This document shows, in pieces, positions 1-5,760 of a DNA stretch of 7,807 bases. Position numbers and translations under genes: made by a program. The notes below the pieces were generated by a model, which was given only the letters and a program-made list of their open reading frames with translations, made no database searches and was not told the DNA's origin. Within the stretch, counting starts at the first letter, position 1. Each line of letters starts with the position of its first letter. This stretch comes from Actinomycetota bacterium (GTDB lineage: Bacteria; Actinomycetota; Acidimicrobiia; Acidimicrobiales; Ilumatobacteraceae). The stretch lies in NCBI GenBank assembly GCA_005793785.1, contig SXPW01000157.1:1-7807 (forward strand), read 5' to 3'.

Positions 1-284
1 GAGGCGCCCGACGCGGAGATCTGGTGGCGAGCCTGCTCTCCGTACCGACCATCGGTGATCAGCACCATCTCGTCGGGCATGACGACGAGCGTGCCCGCCG
101 AACCTGTGAAGCCGGTCAGCCACCGGATGTTGTGCAGATCAAGCACCAACAAGCCATCCACGCGACTGCGCCCGGCAGAGACTGGGCGACTCGCGAGTTC
201 CGCGCGCACGAGGACGTCGCGACCGACCACCGACAGTTCGGGGAGCAATGCGGTCGACGTTTCGCTCACCTTCACGGCGCTCAT
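1..284 (-). CDS. M24-family Xaa-Pro aminopeptidase-like protein (partial, N-terminal 94 residues)
   Basis: An open frame starts with ATG at 284-282 and runs without a stop to the window edge, so the C-terminal part is missing. Residues 52-64 read NIRWLTGFTGSAG and residues 76-84 read ITDGRYGEQ. Both match the N-terminal creatinase-like domain of Xaa-Pro aminopeptidases and dipeptidases (PepP/PepQ), which cleave the bond before proline in the cytoplasm. The metal-binding catalytic domain would lie beyond position 1, so activity cannot be judged here. The start overlaps the aroQ stop as ATGA (281-284), and a GGAG sits 5 nt upstream, which supports this start. The first 20 or so residues before the recognisable domain are longer than I expect, so an internal GTG (codon 19) is a weaker alternative. 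The order aroQ > pepP/pepQ-like is widespread and is usually followed by efp. Family assignment is firm; the exact peptidase subtype is open. Confidence 0.85.
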   Translation of the reverse strand, partial: MSAVKVSETSTALLPELSVVGRDVLVRAELASRPVSAGRSRVDGLLVLDLHNIRWLTGFTGSAGTLVVMPDEMVLITDGRYGEQARHQISASGA

Positions 285-733
285 CGCGACTCCACGTGAC
301 GAACGAGTGCCTCGACACCGAGCACGTACGACTCCGCCCCGAAACCTGCGATCGTTCCGACGACGGCCGAAGCGATGACACTCTCGTGGCGCCACGGGTC
401 TCGCGCCGCGGGATTGGAGAGGTGGACCTCCACCACGGGAAGGTTCACGCTCTTTAGTGCGTCATGCAAACCCCAGGCGTAGTGCGTGAACGCACCAGCG
501 TTGAGCACGATACCGACGTGCACCGAAGCGGCGGCATGCACCGCGTCGATCATCGTGCCGAGATCGTTGGACTGTTTCGTGTCGATTGCATAACCGAGTC
601 GCTGCGCGGCGGCACCGGCACGCTCCATGAGTTGGGCCAGCGTTGCGGAACCGTAGATCGTCGGTTCGCGGGTACCGAGCAGGTTCAGGTTCGGACCATT
701 GAGGACGAGAATCCGTCCCTTGGCTTCCGGCAT
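281..733 (-). CDS. aroQ: 3-dehydroquinate dehydratase, type II
   Basis: Converts 3-dehydroquinate to 3-dehydroshikimate, step 3 of the shikimate pathway; the family forms a cytoplasmic dodecamer. The 150 residues match the usual type II length. Visible motifs: LNGPNLNLLGTREP (11-24) with the conserved Asn15 and Arg22; Tyr27 of the flexible lid as likely catalytic base; LNAG (77-80) with Asn78; His84; the EVHLSN block (102-107) with His104 as the likely catalytic acid partner; Arg111 and Arg115 for substrate binding. Some usually conserved positions differ: QSNDLG (54-59) where QSNHEG is common, and LHDAL (89-93) where an Arg usually precedes Asp. The catalytic set is intact, so function is likely kept. 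The ATG at 733 lies 5 bp after the aroB stop (AACCC between) with no clear Shine-Dalgarno, which suggests reinitiation after aroB. The stop TGA overlaps the next gene's ATG. The fold rules out a type I (aroD) enzyme. Confidence 0.96.
   Translation of the reverse strand: MPEAKGRILVLNGPNLNLLGTREPTIYGSATLAQLMERAGAAAQRLGYAIDTKQSNDLGTMIDAVHAAASVHVGIVLNAGAFTHYAWGLHDALKSVNLPVVEVHLSNPAARDPWRHESVIASAVVGTIAGFGAESYVLGVEALVRHVESR
290..293 (-). promoter_or_regulatory. Ribosome binding site of the M24 peptidase gene
   Basis: On the minus strand GGAG (within GTGGAG) lies in the last codons of aroQ and is separated by TCGCG from the ATG at 284. It supports the ATGA-overlap start over a downstream GTG. Confidence 0.55.
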
Positions 734-738
734 GGGTT

Positions 739-1764
739 TCAGGGTACTGAAAGTGCGTCGAATGCATCGTTGAGCGCGGTCGAATCCACCGAGCGGACCG
801 TTTCGATGCCTCGCGGACCATCCAAGACGAAGGTGAGACCATCGATTGCCTTCTTGTCATGTTGCATCAACTCCACGAGTCGGCGGCGGTCGACTACCCC
901 GGGAACCTCCACCGTCAACCCGTAGTGATCGACGATCACCCGACGGTGATGCTCCACTCGAGCGTCGTCGATTCGTCCGAGGGCGCGCGCGACGTGGGCG
1001 GCGAACATCATTCCGATGGCAACCGATTCCCCGTGGGCGAGTGCGAAGTTGGAGGCAATCTCCAGCGCATGTCCGAGCGTGTGACCGTAATTGAGCACCG
1101 CGCGACGTCCGGCTTCGCGTTCATCGCTACCGACGATGTCGGCCTTGATTCGCACGCAACGCGCAATCCGTGAATCGACATCGAGTGCCAACAAATCGTC
1201 CCCGGTGAGGAAGTGGTACTTAGCCATCTCGCCGTAGCCACAGCGCCGCTCCCGGTCCGGCAACGTGTCGAGGAACGAGGTATCGCACACCACCCCGCTC
1301 GGTTGCCAAAATGCGCCGACGAGGTTCTTCCCCGCCTGCACGTTGACCCCGGTCTTACCCCCGATTGCCGCGTCGATCATTCCGACGAGAGTTGTCGACA
1401 CGTGCACCACCCGGATTCCGCGGTGCCACGTCGCTGCGGCGAATCCGGCAACGTCGGTGACCATGCCACCCCCCACTCCGATGATCACGTCATGACGCGT
1501 GACGCCCGCTGCGGCGAACTCGTCGCACAGCCGTTCGATGGTCGCGAGCGACTTGTGTTCCTCGCCGTCTCCGATCACGTGGCGCGATACCGAGACGCCA
1601 CTACGAATCTGCGGAGCGATGTCGACGGGAACCGCCGACTGGGTGATGATGGCGATTCGCTTGGCGTCACTCGGCAACACCGAACCGAGCTCGCCGATCG
1701 CCCCCCGCCCGACGACCACGTCGTACGATCGCTCACCCAGTTGCACCCGCACTCGCTGTTTCAT
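739..1764 (-). CDS. aroB: 3-dehydroquinate synthase
   Basis: Cyclises DAHP to 3-dehydroquinate using NAD+ and a divalent metal, step 2 of the shikimate pathway. The 341 residues suit a monofunctional AroB. Visible: DGEEHKS (66-72) of the nucleotide site; GVGGGMVTDVAGFAA (96-110); the block DAAIGGKTGVN (131-141) with the substrate-binding Lys137; LNYGHTLGHALE (224-235) and HGESVAIGM (244-252). The expected metal ligands are Glu179, His228 and His244. HDKK (302-305) and FVLDGPRG (312-319) form the C-terminal active-site edge. The segment around Glu179 reads GYGEMAKYHFL, unlike the common GLAEVIKYGLI, but Glu and Lys are kept. The ATG at 1764 overlaps the aroK stop as ATGA and is preceded by a strong GAGGAG. 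The related 2-deoxy-scyllo-inosose and 2-epi-valiolone synthases share this fold; the position between aroK and aroQ makes AroB much the most likely. Confidence 0.97.
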   Translation of the reverse strand: MKQRVRVQLGERSYDVVVGRGAIGELGSVLPSDAKRIAIITQSAVPVDIAPQIRSGVSVSRHVIGDGEEHKSLATIERLCDEFAAAGVTRHDVIIGVGGGMVTDVAGFAAATWHRGIRVVHVSTTLVGMIDAAIGGKTGVNVQAGKNLVGAFWQPSGVVCDTSFLDTLPDRERRCGYGEMAKYHFLTGDDLLALDVDSRIARCVRIKADIVGSDEREAGRRAVLNYGHTLGHALEIASNFALAHGESVAIGMMFAAHVARALGRIDDARVEHHRRVIVDHYGLTVEVPGVVDRRRLVELMQHDKKAIDGLTFVLDGPRGIETVRSVDSTALNDAFDALSVP

Positions 1765-2285
1765 GATGCATGCTCCTCGACGGTTGCTGCGAGAACCGCC
1801 TCCACCACCTGTGTGACGCTCCGCCCGGTGGTATCGATTCGGACATCGGCAACTTGCTCGTACACGGCACGCCGTTGCGAGTCGAGTTTGGTCAATCCGG
1901 CGATGGGGTCGTCGTCAAGGAGCGGCCGATGGGATCCACCTCCCGTGCGTTCGCCGAGGGTGGCCACCGTGGCATCCAGCCACACCACCACATCGGCTCG
2001 CTGCGCGAGTGCGGCTCGATTGACGTCACTCAACACCGACCCACCTGCCGCCGCAACGACGACATCGACGGTGGACTCGAGTGCCGAGGACAAAGCCCGC
2101 TGTTCATAGGAACGAAACACCGCCTCACCATCGGTTGCAAAGATGTCCCGTACCGATCGACCCGCGTACACGACGACCAGATCGTCGGTGTCGACGAATC
2201 GGCAGCGGAGTCGATCGGCCAACAAACGTCCGATGGTGGTCTTTCCCGAACCCATCATCCCCACCAACACGATGATGCGAGCCAT
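1761..2285 (-). CDS. aroK: Shikimate kinase
   Basis: Phosphorylates shikimate at the 3-OH with ATP, step 5 of the pathway, in the cytoplasm. The 174 residues match the usual monofunctional size. Visible: Walker A GMMGSGKT (9-16); DTDD (32-35) with Asp32 for Mg2+ and Asp34 for shikimate; Arg58 for the substrate carboxylate; the lid TGGGSHRPLL (114-123) with Arg120; Arg138/Arg139 in the adenine- and shikimate-binding helix. The Gly-rich shikimate loop, normally GGG, reads AAAGGSVL (78-85), so the first Gly is Ala80. Alignment of the other key residues with E. coli and M. tuberculosis AroK numbering is very close, so I take it as active. The ATG at 2285 follows the aroC stop by 8 bp with no evident Shine-Dalgarno, suggesting coupling. 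The stop overlaps the aroB start. A gluconate kinase-like NTPase is an unlikely alternative. Confidence 0.96.
   Translation of the reverse strand: MARIIVLVGMMGSGKTTIGRLLADRLRCRFVDTDDLVVVYAGRSVRDIFATDGEAVFRSYEQRALSSALESTVDVVVAAAGGSVLSDVNRAALAQRADVVVWLDATVATLGERTGGGSHRPLLDDDPIAGLTKLDSQRRAVYEQVADVRIDTTGRSVTQVVEAVLAATVEEHAS
1773..1778 (-). promoter_or_regulatory. Strong Shine-Dalgarno of aroB inside the aroK 3' end
   Basis: GAGGAG on the minus strand, 8 nt before the aroB ATG (1764). It lies within the last codons of aroK (the Glu-Glu pair before HAS). It is the clearest ribosome binding site in the window and supports independent loading of ribosomes on aroB as well as coupling through the ATGA overlap. 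Confidence 0.7.
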
Positions 2286-2293
2286 GCGCGCGA

Positions 2294-3454
2294 CTAGAGC
2301 GACTCGGCGAAGGCTCTGGCGTTGCGTACGAATTCCCGAACGGAATCTCCGCCGAACTTGCGCTGAGCCTCACCGGCCAGGACCAGGGCGATCATCGTCT
2401 CGGCAACGACACCCATTGCGGGTACGGCCGTCACGTCCGTTCGTTCCTTGAAACTCACCGTCTCCTCCTTGGACACCACATCGACGGTCTTGAGGGTCGG
2501 GCGATTCAAGGTCGAGAGCGGTTTCATCGCCGCCCGCACCACCATCAACTCACCGTTGGTCATTCCACCTTCGGTGCCGCCGGCCTTGGCGGTGGTGCGC
2601 GTGTACGACGCTGCGTCCTTGTCCCAGGCGATCGCGTCGTGGGCTTGGCTTCCGCGCAGTGCTGCGCCCGCGAAACCATCACCGATTTCCACACCCTTCA
2701 CCGCCTGGATGCTCATGACTGCCTGCGCCAACATTCCATCGATCTTGCGATCCCAGTGGACATGACTCCCGAGACCTACCGGCAATCCGTACGCAAGCAC
2801 CTCGACCACACCGCCGAGACTGTCCCCGTCCTTGGCCGCCGCCTCGATCTCAGCAATCATCTTTGCCTCGGTGGCTCCGTCGAAGCAGCGCACCGGGGAC
2901 TCGTCGATGCGGGCGGAATCGGAGGGCAACGGTCGAACGACGGAATCACTCGACACTGCTCCGAGCGACACGACATGGGAAACGATCTCGACGCCGATCT
3001 GCTTGAGAAGCAACTTGGCAAGTGCGCCGGCGACGACGCGGGCGCTCGTCTCGCGGGCACTCGCTCGCTCCAGCACGTCACGAGCGTCGGTGAAGTCGTA
3101 CTTCTGCATTCCGGCAAGATCGGCGTGTCCCGGACGTGGTTGCGTGAGCGGCTTCTTGGTTGCACCAGGATGCGGCGACATCTCCTCATGCCAGACGTCG
3201 CTGCGAAACCATTCCGTGTTCTTGATGAGGACGGCCACGGGGGAACCAAGCGTTCGACCGTGTCGGATTCCGCCGATCAGTTCGATCTCATCCTGTTCGA
3301 ATCGTTGACGCGGACCGCGCCCGAAACCGAGGCGGCGACGCGCCAGTTCGGAGGAGATGTCCTCCACCGTGACCGGCAGGTTCGACGGCAGTCCCTCGAC
3401 GATCACCACCAGGGCCTGACCGTGACTCTCGCCAGCGGTCAGGTAGCGCAACAT
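2294..3454 (-). CDS. aroC: Chorismate synthase
   Basis: Removes phosphate from EPSP to give chorismate with reduced FMN, step 7 and the last of the shikimate pathway. From the ATG at 3454 the protein has 386 residues, normal for the family. Signatures in order: TAGESHGQALV (6-16) with His11; GFGRGPRQRFEQDE (43-56); HGRTLGSPVAV (65-75); PGHADLAGMQKYDF (108-121) with His110; RASARETSARV (130-140); AGGTEGGMTNGE (291-302); NRPTLKTVD (317-325); RTDVTAVPA (338-346); GEAQRKFGGDS (361-371). The frame stays open for 39 more codons upstream, but that stretch overlaps aroE and lacks family similarity, so the ATG before LRYLTAGESHG is the start. It lies 11 bp after the aroE TAG, with only a weak AGG 3 nt before it. 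Stop is TAG, 8 bp before aroK. The source of reduced FMN is not encoded here. Confidence 0.98.
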   Translation of the reverse strand: MLRYLTAGESHGQALVVIVEGLPSNLPVTVEDISSELARRRLGFGRGPRQRFEQDEIELIGGIRHGRTLGSPVAVLIKNTEWFRSDVWHEEMSPHPGATKKPLTQPRPGHADLAGMQKYDFTDARDVLERASARETSARVVAGALAKLLLKQIGVEIVSHVVSLGAVSSDSVVRPLPSDSARIDESPVRCFDGATEAKMIAEIEAAAKDGDSLGGVVEVLAYGLPVGLGSHVHWDRKIDGMLAQAVMSIQAVKGVEIGDGFAGAALRGSQAHDAIAWDKDAASYTRTTAKAGGTEGGMTNGELMVVRAAMKPLSTLNRPTLKTVDVVSKEETVSFKERTDVTAVPAMGVVAETMIALVLAGEAQRKFGGDSVREFVRNARAFAESL

Positions 3455-3465
3455 GCGCCTGAATT

Positions 3466-4314
3466 CTACCGTTCTGACCGGGACAGCTCTTCCAGCGCGG
3501 CATCGCGCATGAGGGTCACATCGGGACGATGACCGAGCCACAGTTCCTGCTGTCGTGCCGCCTGCGCACACAACATGTGAACGCCATCCGCGACTTGCGC
3601 ACCGCGACGACGCGCTTCGCGGAGGAGTGGGGTTTCGATTGGGTCGTACACGACATCCAACACGGTATGTCGTGACGAAATCGCCTGCACGTCAATCGGA
3701 AGGGTGTCGGGTGCAATGCCGGCCATGCCCTGGGGTGTGGTGTTGATGATCGTCGTGCAGTCACCCAGTTCGGCGAGCGCCGTGGAAGAAGTCGACCCCA
3801 CTCGAACGGAATTGCCGACGGATACCGCCGCCGCGAGCCGTTCCGGAGAGCGATTCGCCACCGATACCGCTGCACCCGCTCGCACCATCGCGACGATGAT
3901 TGCACGAGCGGTGGCACCTGCACCGATGACCCCCACTCGCGATAAGTCGGCATCCACGCCGCACAGAGCATCGACGCAGCCGACTCCGTCGGTGTTGTAT
4001 CCGACGAGACGGTCATCGTGCGTTCGAACGACCGTGTTGACTGCGCCAACCAAAGCGGCCTCGGGGTCGAGGTCGTCGAGCGCCGATGACACCAGTTCCT
4101 TGTGCGGCATCGTGACGGAAAGTCCGGCAATCCCAAGGACACGCATCGCGTCGATGGCGGCAGTTGCGTTCCGCGGATCCACCTCGAAGGCGCCATACAG
4201 CCAGTCATGTCCGCCCGCTGCAAAGGCCGCGTTGTGGATGACCGGGGAGAGACTGTGTCGCACCGGGCTACCGATCACCGCCGCGAGACGGGTACGCGCC
4301 GTGGGGGTCACCAC
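3466..4314 (-). CDS. aroE: Shikimate dehydrogenase (NADP+)
   Basis: Reduces 3-dehydroshikimate to shikimate with NADPH, step 4 of the pathway. With the GTG start at 4314 the protein has 282 residues, typical of AroE. Visible: SPVRHSLSPVIHNAAF (16-31) with the substrate-binding SxS; SVTMPHK (66-72) with the catalytic Lys72; NTDG (107-110) with the paired Asp109; the Rossmann loop GAGATARA (131-138); NRSPER (154-159), the usual NADP phosphate-binding pattern; NTTPQGM (191-197); DVVYDPIETPLL (220-231); and DGVHMLCAQAARQQ (243-256). The frame stays open 37 codons further to an ATG at 4425, but that part lies inside mltG and is Arg-rich and unlike AroE. A GAGGG 7 nt before the GTG supports the shorter form; the adjacent GTG at 4311 is an equal-frame alternative. 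It begins 22 bp after mltG, the largest gap in the window. The YdiB and quinate dehydrogenase branches of the family are less likely given the pathway context. Confidence 0.96.
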   Translation of the reverse strand: MVTPTARTRLAAVIGSPVRHSLSPVIHNAAFAAGGHDWLYGAFEVDPRNATAAIDAMRVLGIAGLSVTMPHKELVSSALDDLDPEAALVGAVNTVVRTHDDRLVGYNTDGVGCVDALCGVDADLSRVGVIGAGATARAIIVAMVRAGAAVSVANRSPERLAAAVSVGNSVRVGSTSSTALAELGDCTTIINTTPQGMAGIAPDTLPIDVQAISSRHTVLDVVYDPIETPLLREARRRGAQVADGVHMLCAQAARQQELWLGHRPDVTLMRDAALEELSRSER

Positions 4315-4321
4315 GCCCGAG

Positions 4322-4326
4322 CCCTC
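4322..4326 (-). promoter_or_regulatory. Ribosome binding site that decides the aroE GTG start
   Basis: GAGGG on the minus strand in the mltG-aroE gap, 7 nt before the GTG at 4314 and 10 nt before the GTG at 4311. It favours a GTG start just upstream of the first recognisable AroE residues over the in-frame ATG at 4425, which lies within mltG. Confidence 0.55.
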
Positions 4327-4336
4327 GACGACGCGA

Positions 4337-5326
4337 TCACGGCAGGACACCCGCGGCCTGCGCCGCCGCCACGTTGCGTTCATGCAATCGATACGTCGTC
4401 GCGAACGCGTGGTTTCCCTCGCCATCGGCGAGCACGTAGAACAACACGCGACACGGCTCGGCTTTTTCCTTCTTGTTGCGCGCCGAGCACAGTGGATCGT
4501 CTTCGGCCGGGTCGTCGCCGGGATTCATCGCGGCAATCAACGATGCTTCCCCGGGATTGGCGATCGGAGTCGGTGGCAGGCCCTTGCGAAGGTACACGTT
4601 GTACGGCGAGTCAGCGTCGCGCAGGTCGGCGAAGGATGCGCCTTCTGGTGCCTGGTAGTAGAGCGCGGCATCGACCTGCAATTCCATGTCGAGTTCCAGC
4701 CGGTTGTGTATGACACGGGAGACGATGGCCCGCTCCTCGGCAACCTTGACTTCCTTCTCGATGAGGGAGGCGATGATGAGAATCTCGTACGGGGTTCTTC
4801 CGAGTCGTTGCGCGGCCGACTCGATGTCGTTGGCGAGTGCTCGAGTTCGCATCTCCTCGATCATTCTCCCCAACACGTCCGCCTCCGACTCGTACGAGGC
4901 GATCCGGTACATGGCCGGAAACAACAGACCCTCGAACGAGGTGATGCCGTCCGGACGGAACGAGGCTGCGAGTGAACCCGATTTGAGCGCGGCGTCAACG
5001 TCGGTTGCGGTGAACCCGGGAACATCTCGCTCGAGGCGAGCGGCGAATTGGGCGACGGTAAATCCCTCGGGAAAGACCACTTCCACCTCGGTGACTTGAT
5101 TGTCCGCGGGGACACTCGCGTCATCCTGTGCGCCGACTTGATCGGCGAGGTCGCGAACCTGCCAACCGGCCCAGGCCACGAAGAGCAGGGCGAATGCTCC
5201 GAGACCGAGCAGGATCTCCCGCGACCAACGACGCAGGTCAGGAATCATTCCATCGGCCTCCGCTGGGTCGGTGGGCCTCACCGCATCCCACGGATCGTCG
5301 TTCCATGGGTCCGCCGAGTCGTTCAT
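4337..5326 (-). CDS. mltG: Endolytic peptidoglycan transglycosylase MltG (YceG-like)
   Basis: Family members cleave nascent glycan strands at the outer face of the cytoplasmic membrane and are proposed terminators of glycan polymerisation. The 329 residues comprise an acidic, Trp/Pro-containing cytoplasmic tail (1-30), one membrane segment (about 38-55, ILLGLGAFALLFVAWAGW), a LysM-like subdomain (about 79-100, VFPEGFTVAQFAARL) and the YceG catalytic domain. IIASLIEKEV (184-193) carries the expected catalytic Glu190; HNRL (207-210), LQVDAALYY (216-224) and SPYNVYLRKGLPPTPIANPG (240-259) follow; GNHAFATTYRLHERN (304-318) closes the domain. Between NP (268-269) and VLFYVLADG (294-302) there is an insert of about 20 residues with Cys280 and Cys292, where many homologues run on directly. 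The ATG at 5326 overlaps the ruvX stop as ATGA, without a strong Shine-Dalgarno. Assignment to the family is very secure; activity is inferred. Confidence 0.95.
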   Translation of the reverse strand: MNDSADPWNDDPWDAVRPTDPAEADGMIPDLRRWSREILLGLGAFALLFVAWAGWQVRDLADQVGAQDDASVPADNQVTEVEVVFPEGFTVAQFAARLERDVPGFTATDVDAALKSGSLAASFRPDGITSFEGLLFPAMYRIASYESEADVLGRMIEEMRTRALANDIESAAQRLGRTPYEILIIASLIEKEVKVAEERAIVSRVIHNRLELDMELQVDAALYYQAPEGASFADLRDADSPYNVYLRKGLPPTPIANPGEASLIAAMNPGDDPAEDDPLCSARNKKEKAEPCRVLFYVLADGEGNHAFATTYRLHERNVAAAQAAGVLP

Positions 5327-5760
5327 CGTGCGTCCATTCTGCGCTGATGTCGCCGATGGTCGAGGAATGCCTGGAGCATGACGGCTGCAGCCACCTTGTC
5401 GACGACACGCCGGCGGGCATCGGCCCGCATCTCCATCTCCCGCAAGGATCGGTCGGCGGTAACGGTGGTCAAGCGCTCGTCATGGACGTGTATTGGTATC
5501 CGTAGGGCACCGCGGAGTTGTTCCGCCTCCTGCATCGCGCTCTGTGCGGCTTGTGTCGACGTCCCACGAAGACTGAGTGGGAGTCCGACGACGACGGCCT
5601 CCACTTCGTACTCGACGACGAGTTTGGCGATGTTGGCATGGTCGTCGGCGCGCGTCGCTCCACGCGCGACCACGGTAAGTGGCGTCGCCACGAGTTCGTC
5701 CGGATCACACAACGCCACTCCGATTCGTTTCGATCCGAGATCGAGTCCGAGGCAACGCAT
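5323..5760 (-). CDS. ruvX: RuvX/YqgF-family nuclease (putative pre-16S rRNA nuclease, Holliday junction resolvase)
   Basis: A small RNase H-fold nuclease. In E. coli YqgF is linked to 16S rRNA 5'-end maturation, and mycobacterial RuvX is described as a Holliday junction resolvase; the sequence does not tell which role dominates. From the ATG at 5760 it has 145 residues, the normal length. Visible: LGLDLGSKRIGVAL (4-17) with Asp7; VVVGLPLSLRGT (56-67); HDERLTTVTADRSL (93-106) with Glu95; VVDKVAAAVMLQAFLDHR (119-136) with Asp121. Asp7, Glu95 and Asp121 form the expected metal-binding triad. The ATG shares its A with the TGA of alaS (TGATG). A GTG one codon earlier, at 5763, would give a 4-bp GTGA overlap and one extra residue. 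It sits between alaS and mltG, as in many actinobacteria. Confidence 0.95.
   Translation of the reverse strand: MRCLGLDLGSKRIGVALCDPDELVATPLTVVARGATRADDHANIAKLVVEYEVEAVVVGLPLSLRGTSTQAAQSAMQEAEQLRGALRIPIHVHDERLTTVTADRSLREMEMRADARRRVVDKVAAAVMLQAFLDHRRHQRRMDAR

Noticed and set aside
1213..2109. Plus-strand open frame of 298 codons opposite aroB and aroK
   Set aside because: It spans the aroK/aroB junction in antisense, is rich in Ser/Thr/Arg/His and shows no domain; a shadow frame.
2639..3532. Plus-strand open frame of 297 codons opposite aroC
   Set aside because: It is antisense to the chorismate synthase signatures and has no coherent domain or ribosome binding site.
3455..3571. N-terminal extension of aroC by 39 residues
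   Set aside because: The extra part overlaps aroE, is Arg/Cys-rich and lacks similarity to chorismate synthases, which begin almost directly at MLRYLTAGESHG.
4315..4336. The mltG-aroE gap as a promoter or terminator site
   Set aside because: It is only 22 bp, with no hairpin, no T-run and no recognisable -10 element; it is explained by the aroE ribosome binding site.
3704..4975. Plus-strand open frame of 423 codons opposite aroE and mltG
   Set aside because: It is antisense across two well-supported genes and their junction, with low-complexity composition and no family motif.
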